Of a DNA stretch of 64,000 nucleotides, positions 1 to 10,192 are shown one piece after another. The notes under the pieces were generated by a model, which was given only the letters and a program-made list of their open reading frames with translations, had not been told where the DNA came from and did no database searches. Where the stretch lies: positions 55,197,947-55,261,946 of the forward strand of contig CM047806.1 in NCBI GenBank assembly GCA_026214975.1, given 5' to 3'. Origin of the DNA: Gentiana macrophylla. Lineage: Eukaryota; Streptophyta; Magnoliopsida; Gentianales; Gentianaceae. Numbering within the stretch: position 1 is the first letter of the stretch; each line of letters starts with the position of its first letter. A program made the position numbers and the translations under genes.

Positions 1-215
1 TCTTTCAGTTAAGCTGAACAGATTATACCATAACTACTTTGAAATTTATGATTATACCTCTCACCAAAGTACATAATTTTCAAAGCTACAAATCTCTTAT
101 GAAATACATGTAGCTTGGAACTGGAACCTGCAATGACATTCGAAAACAAGAAACCAAAATAGCACATTAAATAACCAAACTTCTCTTTGAGTAGCCACTT
201 CCCCAACCTCAAGAA
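1..215 (-). other. Probable 3' UTR of the small host gene
   Basis: This stretch follows the inferred TAA (216-218) on the minus strand. It is AT-rich, with no further splice-supported coding exon visible. The minus-strand open frame at 9-212 shows no recognisable motif and is treated as chance. The polyadenylation site probably lies here or beyond the left edge. Confidence 0.35.
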
Positions 216-1422
216 TTAGTACCCCGGCCGTCCCCTGTTATCCGTGTCTATAACAAAAAAACTCTCTAATTATCTAATGTGTAACAAATTTAAATGATTA
301 CCTTAGTAAGCTTTTTTTTTTTCTCAACTACCCCCAGCACACATCATATAGCATTGCTTTTCACTTTTTCAATATTCCATTGTCTCATAATCTGCAGCTA
401 CCAACTGCTATACTCAAAGGACTTTGTAATGGAAAATTCACGAAATCTGTTCACTTTCTTAATTTGTGGACATCAACTAAGAGGACGCGTATTTTATGGC
501 AGAGGTGGTTCAATATATAACTATACACTCCCAAAATATCAAAATGCCTCTGAATATGAAGAGAAATAAATAAATATTGGAATAACCAATTATACCACCG
601 CAATTTCTAAACTGCTCAACATCTCAACACTTCAAATAAAAACAAATTGAGAAACAACGGAATAATTTGTGACCGTTTAAAATTGTTTAAATCGTGACCG
701 TTTGGGCATGAGATATTCCGGATGTATTCATATCCATTCATATTCAGTGAACATGTTAGGTTAATTTGTTGTTGGATTGCATCGAAATATTTGAACACTG
801 CAATTTAAACAAATGTCGCACTGTTTTTTCAGTTCATTCCTATTTCTCGTTTGTTTCATGCACATGGCCAAACACGATAATGCTACTACCACGGCACATA
901 CTTTAATTTGCTTTAAAGTTTAAAACCATATAAGCTTCATTTTCGAAGCTAAGAACACACACCTGGAATCGTCTCTTTTGAACCCGGCTTAAAAAATTGA
1001 CCCTCCAACTCTAACCTCTCTAGTGCTTGGACGTTTTCTTTTCCCTGAAAAGGGAACAATTAAGAGAAACTAAGTTCATGTATGTTGTTTTGAGTAAAAC
1101 ATGGAGGTAAACTGGTAAAGGCGAGGGGGAACGGTAGTTGGAAATCGAAGCGAACCTTTTGACAACGACAATTGGAAATCTGAGCAAGTAGTTGGGCATT
1201 TTCTGATTCCAACTCCTGGGTTTTAAATGTATCAGTGATTGTGTAAGCAAGAATCAATTTTGAAAACGAGTGTGGAGTGGAGTGAAGTGAAGTGAAGGTT
1301 ATCACAAGTACCTTGATTCTGTTGTGAAGAGATTGAAGCTGTGATAGCGGAGACGACATAGGTGCAGTTTCAAGCTTTGAGTTTGAGGAACCGTCGGAGG
1401 CGTCGGAGCTCCGGTTGTTCAT
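216..1422 (-). CDS. Small four-exon host gene, ~94-aa coiled-coil protein (splicing inferred)
   Basis: Inferred gene model with coding exons 1422-1312, 1215-1156, 1044-963 and 247-216. All three introns start GT and end AG (phases 0, 0, 1). The acceptors of introns 2 and 3 follow good pyrimidine tracts (TTCCCTTTTCAG and TTTTTTTGTTATAG). The exons sum to 285 nt, which is 94 codons plus TAA. The ATG at 1422 has the context AACGATGAA. Exon 1 encodes a Ser-rich start (MNNRSSDASDGSS). The end of exon 1 plus exon 2 gives a leucine heptad pattern (LQSLHNRIK, then ELESENAQLLAQIS) typical of a coiled coil, followed by a CRC motif. Exon 3 contains LERLELEGQFFKPGSK, and the protein ends DTDNRGRPGY. I do not recognise the family and assign no function. 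A short coiled-coil adaptor or subunit is an inference. It is the only non-transposon gene seen, and it lies about 0.7 kb from the nearest element. Confidence 0.6.
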
Positions 1423-2059
1423 CGTTCTGGCGGCGGCAAATGGTCACACAAAAAAAAAAAAAAAAAACTTTAAAAGAAAAAGACATTTTCTTATACCAAA
1501 AAAACATTTTCTTTTAAAAAAAACAAAAAATAACTCTAATGGCACTACATTGGAGTCTTTACCTTAATTTTCCTCAAACCATATTTAAGGTGGAGACTTT
1601 CATATAAAAAGGCATTTATGTGGTTTAATCTGAACCATACAATTTGACATGGGTGTCTTCACCTTAATATTTCTCCTACAAAAAACGTCTTTTATTTTAT
1701 GCAAATCGAAATATTTCAAAAGTCGCTGAAAATTTAGTAAAATGCTCATGTTGATGAATTGGATTGGAACTATTAAATAACGGCTCTCCTCTGAACTCCG
1801 ACTAAAAAAGATGATGGAAAATGCTATTGAACTAAGGAACAAAAGGTTTAAAAAGATTATCAATGTTTGGACCATTTTACCCTCAAAATTGTCTCTAAGA
1901 TAGTCACAAATGGGATATTCCAAGGATTATTGTCTCAAAAAATCGGCCGGAATGACAAAAATGTTACGATTTAGGTTGTTTAAGGGCCGATTTGTTAGAG
2001 TTCATGGGCCAAAATGTTACGGTCACAATAGTTTAAGTGTTGTCGGTGTCTTTTGCATA
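1423..2059. other. Upstream and intergenic stretch of the host gene
   Basis: This runs from the host-gene start codon to the first transposon remnant. It holds a GC-rich 5' leader just above the ATG (GCCGCCGCCAG), an A-tract at about 1449-1467, and AT-rich DNA. Open frames here, such as 1600-1923 minus (107 codons, hydrophobic), have no recognisable domain. I see no other gene. Confidence 0.4.
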
Positions 2060-2083
2060 TGTGTGTGTGTGTGTGTGTGTGTG
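2060..2083. repeat. (TG)n microsatellite
   Basis: About 12 uninterrupted TG units. The tract abuts the probable terminus of the copia-1 LTR, whose end on this strand would read TG... Confidence 0.9.
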
Positions 2084-2258
2084 ATAGAAAAGATTTGGAA
2101 AGATAATTTTATTCACGTTTGAAACGTATACCGTATGGGTTACATATATAGTACACATTAGAGCATTCTAGAATTAGTAATAAATACAAAAGAATATTCT
2201 ATAGAATATTTATAATTAATACGCAATATCTACAATTAATATGTGTAGATTGCTAATA
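2084..2258 (-). repeat. Copia-1 3' LTR (probable)
   Basis: On the minus strand the sequence after the polypurine tract begins TATTAGCAATCTACAC. This is probably a TG-to-TA mutated LTR start. It runs to about the (TG)n tract, where CACACA would supply the terminal CA. The short length (about 175 bp) fits some copia LTRs. The partner LTR is outside the window, so the boundaries are approximate. Confidence 0.5.
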
Positions 2259-2272
2259 CGCCCCCTCAAGCT
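2259..2272 (-). other. Copia-1 polypurine tract
   Basis: The minus strand reads AGCTTGAGGGGGCG immediately before the LTR start. This is the usual plus-strand priming site of copia elements and fixes the element's orientation. Confidence 0.65.
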
Positions 2273-2425
2273 AGACGGTCGGAGATTAAGCCAAGCTTGG
2301 AACAGAAATGCTGAAATGGAACACGGGAAAGAGGCTTGGTTAAGCCGTCAGCAAGCTGGTCAGCACTGGATACATGAGTAACGCGGAGACAGCCTTGTTG
2401 AATCTGATCACGAATGAAATGGAAA

Positions 2426-2840
2426 TTAATGATGTTTCATACGCGAATGGAACATAGGATTTGCAATTAGCTGAGTTGCACCAATATTATCACAAAAAAT
2501 AGTATGCGCGTGCATAGACAGTGACAAACCAAGAGACTGTAGGAGATAAGTAACCCAATTAAGTACAGCAGCGGTAGATGCAATAGAACGATACTCAGGC
2601 TCGGTGAAAGACCGTGCAATATAATTATGTTTCTTGGAGCTGCATGAGATGAGATTGCTACCAAGGAAAACCAAGTAACCACTGGTAGAGGAGTACCTTA
2701 TTACCTCCCCAATCAGCATCAGAAAAAGCATGAAGAACCATAGGGGGAGGAGCGATAGAGAGGGAGACCACAGCGGGATGAGCCATCAAGATACTGAAGT
2801 AAGTGTTTGGCCAGAGCCCAATGTTGAACCGTAGGAACAT
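2426..2840 (-). pseudogene. Copia-1 RNase H remnant
   Basis: Two overlapping frames cover the copia RNase H. The N-terminal part has HAFSDADWGG, with the first catalytic Asp. The downstream part has STSGYLVFLGSNLIS, then FTEPEYRSIA, which carries the catalytic Glu in the family's TEAEYR position. HTIFCDNIGA follows, with another catalytic Asp. A frameshift near 2700 separates the halves. Catalytic positions survive, but the gene is broken. RNase H removes the RNA strand during reverse transcription inside the virus-like particle. Confidence 0.85.
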
Positions 2841-2847
2841 GCATGTA

Positions 2848-3760
2848 TTAGGATAATTTGTTGACTACAAACGCCAAGTTAGGGAGGGTAAAAAGCAAAT
2901 ACTGAAGACTGCCAAGAAGCTGGCGGTAAGCCGATGGATCATCATAGGCGGCAGCAGGTTCAAGCATGAGATGTATGGCATCAGAAGGCAAATGGGTGAG
3001 GACTGCCTTCGCATCAAGCATATTAAATTTCCTGAGCAAGTCATGTATATACTTGTGTTGATGAAAAAGAAGACCAAAGGGTGTGGAGTCAACCTCAACT
3101 CCTAGAAAGACAAGAGCGGATCCAAGTCGTTAATAGAAAAACCGATAACCAATGGTATCAACATAGAGGAAACCGCAGCAGTGTCGGTACCTGTCACAAT
3201 TATATCATCAACATAAACAAGAACCACAAGAAAGACAGAGGAAGCCCAATAGGTAAATAACGAGGAGTCCGCAGCCGGATTATAGAAACTCAAAGAAAAA
3301 AGAAATTGCTTCAGTTCATGGTACCACGCACGAGGAACCTGCATCATACCATAAATGGCCTTATGCAGACGACATACATAATCATGGTGGTCGGAGTCAA
3401 CAAAGCCCGAGGTTGGGCCATATAAACCTATTCGGTCAGAGTACCCTGTAGAAAAGCATTGTTAACATCTAACTAGCTAAGGGACCACCCAAAAAAAACC
3501 GTAATAAAGAGAACCAAGCGAATAGTAGTAGGCTTGATTACTGGACTGAAAGTCTCAAAGTAATTAACACCAGGACGTTGGGTGAAGCCCTTTGCAACAA
3601 GACGGGCTTTATGACGATCAACAGAAAATCAACCTTTCATTTAATACGAAACACCCATTTCCTATCAACCAAATTAACAAGTGGAAAAGGACGAACCAAA
3701 GACCAAGTGCCATTAGTAACCAAAGCATTAAATTGGTCGGACATGGCAGTACGTCATTGA
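2848..3760 (-). pseudogene. Copia-1 reverse transcriptase remnant
   Basis: The motif order matches copia RT. KWVFRIK and a [13 protein letters not shown] stretch lie near 3600-3660. The region around the catalytic loop reads LVYVDDIIVTG at about 3180-3215, with YVDD intact. The end is LLGSLQYL...LAFVVNKLS (2848-3039). Frames change at least at about 3100 and 3350, and stop codons occur upstream of 3350. It is therefore a pseudogene with an intact catalytic loop. RNase H follows, as expected for copia. Confidence 0.85.
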
Positions 3761-3865
3761 GGAGACTGAAGAGCTTGTGTATAAGTGGAAGGTTCAATAT
3801 CAAAGTATTTTGAGTCCAACTGGGGGTTAAGGTTGAGGGTTTGGAGGGGTTTGAATATATTATTG

Positions 3866-4453
3866 CTAGAACAAGTGGTCATAGGATAAGAAATGAGGGA
3901 GGAGAGGGTGTGGGGGAAGGAGAGGAGGAAGACATGGAAGAAGAAGGAGAGGGAGGGGGTTCGGTTTGGGAAAGGGCTGAAAGATCGGTTTGGGGTAAAG
4001 TAAAGGAGCGGGAATAGGGACGAGAGAAGGGGAAGAGGCTAGGAGAGTGGGAAGCACGAGTCAGAGTCATAGGAGTCAGGAGACAGAGAAGGAGAATAAG
4101 AAAGAAAGGGAAAGATAGATTCCACAAATTTAACATCACGAGAGATAGAGAGACGATGATTCTCAAGATGCAGACACAGATAAGCACTTTGGATTAATGA
4201 ATAACCGAGAAAGACATATGGAAGTGAATCGGGTTCGAGCTTGTGGTGGTTATAGGGACGAATCCAGGGGTAACAGAGGCAACCAAAGACATGAAGCTTG
4301 GAGTAATTAGGAGCAGTGTGGAACAATTTTTCATAAGGCGAGGATGGGAGTAGGCATTCCGTTAATGAGGTAGACCGCCGAATCAAAAGCATAAGGCGAA
4401 TAGGTTAAGGTCATATGGGCATGATAGAGGAGAGTGAGACTGGTTTCTACAAT
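3866..4453 (-). pseudogene. Copia-1 integrase C-terminal part and Ser/Pro-rich linker
   Basis: The minus-strand frame 4392-4039 has SPYEKLFHTAPNYSKLHVFG, then CYPWIRPYN, HKLEP, YVFLGYS and RDVKFVES. These mark the copia integrase C-terminal region. It runs into a low-complexity Pro/Ser/Leu-rich linker (3866-4057), the usual variable segment between integrase and RT. Element A cuts the integrase gene at 4453, and the catalytic core resumes at 14633. Confidence 0.85.
4449..4453. repeat. Target-site duplication of element A (ACAAT), left copy
   Basis: ACAAT directly before the LTR start (TGATGACG) is repeated exactly at 14633-14637, after the LTR end (GCGATCA). A perfect 5-bp TSD shows A inserted as one unit into copia-1. 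Confidence 0.9.
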
Positions 4454-5908
4454 TGATGACGCTTAAAATAGTCTATCATATAGCATCAACATTCTATCCA
4501 TTATGAGCTAAAATAGTTGTTTCGACCTATAAATATGAACCAATTAAGTTGAATATCAAATGTCGGGTTCGTGAGTCGATAAATATGCACTTAGCGTTTA
4601 TTTTCCTTATTTCGATATTATTTCGTGCATTATTTGATTATTTTCAGGATACGAAATATTTGGCTGAGCATCATGGACGAATCTGGAGTGGGCTGAATGA
4701 AAGGAATAGGCCTAGGGTATTCCAGAACATTCCAAGCTAAGTCGGCAAAAGAAAAATGACAAAATTGCCCTCGGTTTACCGAAGATGGGCACCGACTTAC
4801 CGAGGTTCCAGAATCATCCGAAACGCGTTTTCTTGGACGAAGGGTAGAACTAGGTGTTTCTAAGTCGGTTTAGGTAGCTAGAAATAAGAGGATTCACCTC
4901 GGAATTCAATGTAACATTGGTACCACACAACTATTACAATTATTATGCAATAAAATTTCTTTATTTTACTTTATTTATGAGTTCTGGTCGGAGAGACGAC
5001 GGAGTCACCACCTAGGGAGAGATCCGAGGGAGATCTACGCTCATCTTCAAGAGTATGATTTTCTATCTTTTCCAAGATGTAGATCTATCGTTGTTCTATT
5101 CGACTAATATGTTTTAATTGCCTATTTAGTTTAATTATGTAGAGTTAGTTTATTTACCCCATGTGTTATAGATCTAATTCGTTGGTGAAGAAATCATGAA
5201 AATAGTGATTGCGTTATTCAGATCTGCGATGGTCTATATCGCTAGATCTAAATACCTAGTAAATTAATAATTCATGATAATCGGCACCAGCTACGTTGAT
5301 CGATAGGTTTAATTTACATGTTAGTATCCTGATCAACTATTTGCATGCCTTCGTAAAATTAGCATGAAATACGAATAGTGAAGTGTTAGTTTGAACATTA
5401 TCTTGATGGACCCTGGGAACGTGCTGATCAGTGTCGACAGCTGTCTAGGCGGGTTTGCGGTATGAGTTAGCGCTCAATATCGACAGCTCTAGTTCTTTAT
5501 GCGTATGGGCCATTATGGACCAATTAAGGAGGGTAGCTTGCGTATAGATTGTCTACTACCATGGTCGGAGTAGATAGGGTTAGGAGTTGTACCCGTAGCT
5601 GATAATGAATTAAAATTCACCAATGGGGAGGACTATTGCATGTGTGGGGGAAATAACTAATTACTCATAATTGAACTAATACATTAGAAACTTTTGTTTG
5701 CTTTGTGAGAACTAGCGTAGTATTGTTAGTTCATGGCACCAGTTTTTCTACCGTCTAGAGTATAGTTGGTCGTAGCCCATTAATTGTGACAAGCTCAATC
5801 TTGATAATTATACGTTCTTACGAGTCTCTGTGGGATCGACCTTGACTCTCCAGTACTCTACTATGATAGACCTAGTCCTATTGCTAGTAAGTGTTTTGCA
5901 AGCGATCA
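4454..5908 (+). repeat. Element A 5' LTR
   Basis: It begins TGATGACG and ends GCGATCA. It equals the 3' LTR in length (1455 bp). The promoter TATA motif, TATAAATA in the 3' LTR at 13604-13611, reads TAGAAATA here (4879-4886). The LTR also holds one copy of the CGGTTTACCG motif (4772-4781). Confidence 0.93.
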
Positions 5909-5916
5909 AGATTTTT

Positions 5917-5934
5917 TGGCGCTGTTGCCAGGGA
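5917..5934 (+). other. Element A primer-binding site (tRNA-Asp type)
   Basis: TGGCGCTGTTGCCAGGGA lies 8 nt after the LTR end. It matches the complement of the plant tRNA-Asp 3' end (TGGCGCCGTTGCCGGGGA) with two differences. Confidence 0.85.
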
Positions 5935-6406
5935 CTCGTGTCAAGAATACTTTTTTTTAATATCGAGTTTATGTATATAATTTGAGTCTATTTAATTTAG
6001 TCTATTTTATAGTCTATTTATATTGTAGTCGTACAGAGTCTGTTTTGTTAAAATCTGAGAAAAAATTCATCCGGTTTACCCAAGGGTATACCGCGGTAAA
6101 CCGAGGGTCCCAGTTTCGGTAGAATCGGTTATGTCAGTTTAGCGTCAAGTCCATGGTCAGAGTCTGTATTTTTGAGTCTGCCAGGCGTGTGTAACATCCG
6201 CCATGGCAAGTCACTAACTTTTTTTTTTTTTTTTTTTTTTGTGTCTTGTAGTACGCTACACGAAGTTCAGCAACCAAACTCAAGAGATTCATACCTGAGA
6301 TTGAAAAGTTTGCTAGACAAAAGAGAAAGGAAACTTGAGAGAGATCTGTTAGGCTGGCGGACGACGTGAGTAGGAAGAAGAGGTTCCACCTTTGGAGGAT
6401 ACAGAA
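5935..6406 (+). other. Element A leader, with a splice-acceptor-like module
   Basis: This is the untranslated region between PBS and the gag ATG. It holds the inverted pair GGTTTACC (6073-6080) and CGGTAAACCG (6094-6103). It also has CACTAAC (6212-6218), a T-run (6219-6240) and CTTGTAG ending at 6251, which looks like a branch point, pyrimidine tract and 3' splice site. After 6251 a coding-like frame (YATRSSATKLKRF, then FIPEIEKFARQKRK) leads toward gag but is broken by a stop. The same module is in element D. Confidence 0.6.
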
Positions 6407-7689
6407 ATGAACATGGCGCAGAACGGACAAAATGGACAAAACGGAGCAGGAGTTGTGGTACAAGCAGATGGGAGAACTCTACAGAGTTATGCAATGCCGA
6501 CGATTGAGCAATTCGTGCCAGCAATTGTTCAGCAAGAAAATGCGGTTGAGGTATTCACCCAAAACCGAATGTGATACAGATGGTGACTAATTACACTACC
6601 TTCCATAGAGTACCGAACGAAGATTTTAGTGTACATGTCACCAAATTCTTGGAGATAGTCAGCACAGTCAAACCAGCAGGAGTGCCTGAAGATAACATCA
6701 AGCTGAAGTCGTTTCCATTCACTCTGAAGGACAAAGCAAAGATATGGTTATTGTCTTTAGCACTGGGATCGATCCAAATTTGGACAGATCTACTGCAGAA
6801 GTTTATGAACAAGTACTGCCCGCCTGGGAAGTCACTACAGACGAGACAAGACATTATGAATTTCAAGAAGAAACCCACTGAAACTTTCGAAGAAGCTTGG
6901 GAAAGATTTAAGGAAGCACAAAAGAGATGCCCTCACTATGACATCACTTTGCCTGTACGAATGCATAGTTTTTATCACGGATTACGGCCAAGTGAACAAA
7001 TGAGAGTTGATGCATCGAGCAACGGATGTTTTCCGTTGCTATCACCTAAAGAAGCTAAAGAGAAACTAGAGCAAATCACACTAACAAGTCAATGGGGAAC
7101 ACATCAAATTGAAACCGCCAAAGTAGCTGAAGGCATATTTGGAGAAGATACTTCTCAAAAAATCTTATACCAGCTAATGGCGATGAATGAGAAGATAGAT
7201 GGCATGCAAGATCGCATTGCCAAAGTTGAGAAAGTACAAGATATCGAAGCAACCAACACTGAAGATGTGAACTATATAGGGAGGCAAGGAAATCCTTATG
7301 GGAGCAGATATCGCCCATGTTCTCATGACCACCCAGGTTTTCGATTAAGTGACCCTACTGGGGGTTTTCGACATAGTGATTCTAACGGTGGAGAGAGACC
7401 AAGACAAACTGGTGGATTCATGCCTCAATTCAACAAGTCAGGTGGTTGGGAAGCATCCATGGATAAAATGAGCTCAATTGTGACCGACACGGTCAATCAA
7501 CTTACGAAATCCATGACTGAGCTGAATATAAACTTCACCATATATTGTCAGAAGAATGATACAAGACTAACCAATCAGGAAGCCTTAATGCAGAATCTAT
7601 CGCACCAAGTGGGGCAGATCGCCGAACAAGTGTCAGCCCGTCGTCCGGGAGTATTGCCAAGTAATAATGAGAAGAATCCGAATGCGTGA
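6407..7689 (+). pseudogene. Element A gag (frameshifted)
   Basis: The start chosen is ATG 6407 (MNMAQNGQNG), aligned with MAQNGQN in C and D. The frame ends at TGA 6572-6574. A +1 frame from 6571 continues through the capsid-like core (FTLKDKAKIWLLSLALGS, YCPPGKSL, FEEAWERFKEAQKRCP) to 7689. D has one extra base near 6553 (VFHPKP in place of VFTQN), so a 1-bp deletion explains the shift. The C-terminal half has a coiled stretch and a Gly/Arg/Asp-rich segment. I see no CCHC zinc knuckle. Gag forms the virus-like particle that packages element RNA. The last codons (NEKNPNA) show another small deletion relative to the NPKDVN of C and D. Confidence 0.85.
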
Positions 7690-7991
7690 AAGCAATCATG
7701 ACTAGAAGCGGAAATGAACTGCCTAGACCAGTTATACCAACTTTCTAGAAAGAATCAGAAAGCAGTCAATAGCAGAATACAGCAGAATCTGGAGAAAAAG
7801 AAAGGCCGGTAAACCGGGACAGCACTCCGGTAAACCGAGAGTCTAAAAATTTAGTAGACAAGCAGGCAGAGCAGTAACAGTCAGCAGGTAAGTCTTCATG
7901 AACTGTAACTATTAATCCTGCTACTTTACCCTATCCCCCTAGGAAATATAAACCGAATGATGATGATGCTCATTATAAAAAGTTTATAGAG
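7690..7991 (+). pseudogene. Element A gag-protease linker
   Basis: This is out of frame here but homologous to open sequence in D. It encodes two PVNR-type repeats from two copies of CGGTAAACCG (7807-7816, 7828-7837), then a Gln/Ser-rich stretch. It includes a stop in CTTTCTAGAAAG (7740-7751). It joins gag to protease in the ancestral polyprotein. Confidence 0.6.
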
Positions 7992-8597
7992 ATGTTTAAG
8001 AAGTTGCAAGTGAATATACCATTGGTAGAAGCTCTAGCCGGAATGCCAGAGTATGCAAAGTTTTTGAATGAAGAAATCTCTACCAAAAGGAAATTGCTAG
8101 ACCTTGAGACTATGTGTCTTAACGAGGAATGCACGGCAGTTTTGCAGCGCAAACTGCCTCCTAAGTGTAAAGATCCTGGGAGCTTCCTCATTCCTTGCAC
8201 AATTGGAGGAGTATGCCTAAACAAAGCATTGTGTGATCTTGGAGCTAGTGTCAATTTAATACCACTCTCCATCTTTCATAAGTTAGGCATGAAAGAGTTG
8301 AATGAAACATCTATAACCCTTCAATTAGCGGATAGGTCAATGAAGCAATCTTGTGGGGTGGCGGAGGATGTTTTGGTAAAAGTAGATAAGTTTGTATTCC
8401 CCGTAGACTTTGTGGTGCTAGACATGGAGGCTAACCACGATGTTCCATTGATCTTAGGAAGACCTTTCCTAACAACGAGCAAGATATTGATAGATGTTCA
8501 TAAGGGTGAACTAATTTTGAGAGTGAATTATGACAAAGTAGTATTCAATGTGATGAATTCAATGAGGTATGCTCAAGATGAAGGAGATGCATGTTAA
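7992..8597 (+). pseudogene. Element A aspartic protease
   Basis: A 201-codon open segment. It starts MFKKLQVNIPLVEALAGMPE. The catalytic aspartate lies in LCDLGASVNLIP (Asp at about residue 82). [11 protein letters not shown] follows at about residues 150-160, as in retropepsin-like gypsy proteases, which cut the polyprotein. The segment ends at a TAA (8595-8597), where D and C have TAC (ACYMLDAI). This single substitution separates protease from RT, so the ATG at 8598 is not a true start. Confidence 0.85.
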
Positions 8598-9788
8598 ATG
8601 CTAGATGCCATAGACGAGATTGTTCTAGAACTATATCAACAAGTGGCACTAGACCCTGAGGTAGCAGAGACTTTGCTCCTAAAGGAAGAAGAAAGTTATG
8701 AGGAGACCTGGCATGGGTGTAGCGAAGGTCAAGTGCGAGAAATAGAGCCTATATCTTCAATAGATTTAGGAGGAACAATTCATAGACCTTCATGGCACAA
8801 GTTCTTTGACCTACAGTTGACTGGTAAGCTGTTAAGATCATCATTAGAAGAGCCACCAAGGAACTTAACGTTGAAACCTTTGCCATCTCACCTGAAGTAC
8901 GTATACTTACAAGATGATACTCTTCCCCTCATAATTTCATCGTTACTATCACCCTTAGAGGAAGAGAATCTTTTAAGACTACTGAGAGAGCATAAGGGAG
9001 CGTTTGGGCGGACGATAGTAGATATTAGAGGAATATTCCCATCGGTGCGCATGCATAAGATTTCTATAGATCCTAAAAAGAAAGCGGTAGCACAACCTCA
9101 AAGGAGGTTGACGCCACAACTGAAGGATGTTGTTAAGGAAGAGATTATAAAGATTTTGGAAATGGGAATCATTTTCCTAATTACAGACAGTGACTGGGTA
9201 AGCCCGATTCATGTGGTGCCCAGGAAAGGAGGATTCATTGTCCAACCTAATGAGTTTGATGAGTTAATCCCTGTGAGACTAAATATTGGACATCGAGTTT
9301 GCATTGATTTCAGGATACTGAATGACGCAACTCCTAAGGATCATTTTCCCCTACCATTCATTGACCAGATGTTAGAAAGATTAAGCGGTCATGCTTTTTA
9401 TTGTTTCTTAGATGGATATTCTGGTTACTATCAGATCCATATTGCCCCTGAAGACCGAGAGAAGACCACTTTCACATGTCCCTACGGAACTTTTGCATAC
9501 AATCGCATGCCTTTTGGACTTTGTAATGCACCAGAAACTTACCAAAGGTGCATGATGTCATTATTTGCGGACACGGTGGAGGATTTTCTGGAAATTTTCA
9601 TGGATGATTTCTCTGTTTTTGGAGATAGCTTTGATAAATGCTTGGACAACTTGAGTAGAGTGCTAAAGAGATGTGAAGAAACCAACCTTGTACTTAACTG
9701 GGAGAAATGCCATTTCATGGTTACAGAAGGAATAGTGTTAGGTCATAAGATTCAAAGAAATGAATGGAAGTTGATAAGACAAAGATAG
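8598..9788 (+). pseudogene. Element A reverse transcriptase (open segment)
   Basis: A 396-codon segment in frame with the protease after one stop. The N-terminal third is the Athila-type linker (RNLTLKPLPSHLKYVYL). The RT domain starts at about residue 190 (EMGIIFLITDSDWVSPIHVV), with FLDGYSGYYQI (first catalytic Asp, residue 272), RMPFGLCNAP and the active-site loop EIFMDDFSVFG (FMDD, residues 334-337). Catalytic residues are intact. A small deletion near 9755-9760 (IQRNEWKLI) shifts the frame before the thumb. Confidence 0.9.
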
Positions 9789-10192
9789 AGGTAATAGATA
9801 AGTTACCCCCTCCAACAATCTTAAAAACACTGCGGGCCTTTCTTGGCCACGCAGGATTTTATAGGAGGTTTATCAAGGACTTCTTTAAAGTTTCTAGACC
9901 TATAACGGAATTACTTGCAAATGATGTGCCTTTTGTGTTTAGAGAAGAGTGCAAGAAAGCGTTCAACACATTGAAGCAAATGCTTATAACTGCCCCAATT
10001 CTGGTAGCCCTAGATTGGAACAAACCTTTTGAGCTTATGTGTGATGCAAGCGACACGGCAGTTGGAGCATCCCTGGGACAAAGGGAGGATAAAATCTCTA
10101 AGCCTATCTATTACGCCAATCGTACCCTTAACAGTGCTCAGAGGAATTATACGACTACAGAAAAGGAACTCTTAGCTGTCATATGCATTTGA
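9764..10192 (+). pseudogene. Element A RT thumb and N-terminal RNase H
   Basis: A 142-codon open segment in the next frame. FLGHAGFYRRFIKDF is the end of gypsy RT. FELMCDASDTAVGASLGQR holds the first RNase H Asp and EKELLAV the Glu. A small deletion at about 10187 (ATATGCATTTG, where C reads TATCTTTGCATTTG) ends the frame. Confidence 0.88.

Noticed and set aside
1060..1422. A single-exon 120-codon protein on the minus strand
   Set aside because: After codon 37 the frame crosses a GT donor and loses coding character. The spliced four-exon model explains the region better.
1600..1923. A 107-codon minus-strand hydrophobic protein
   Set aside because: AT-rich intergenic DNA with no recognisable domain and no sign of a promoter or splice context. 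It cannot be supported.
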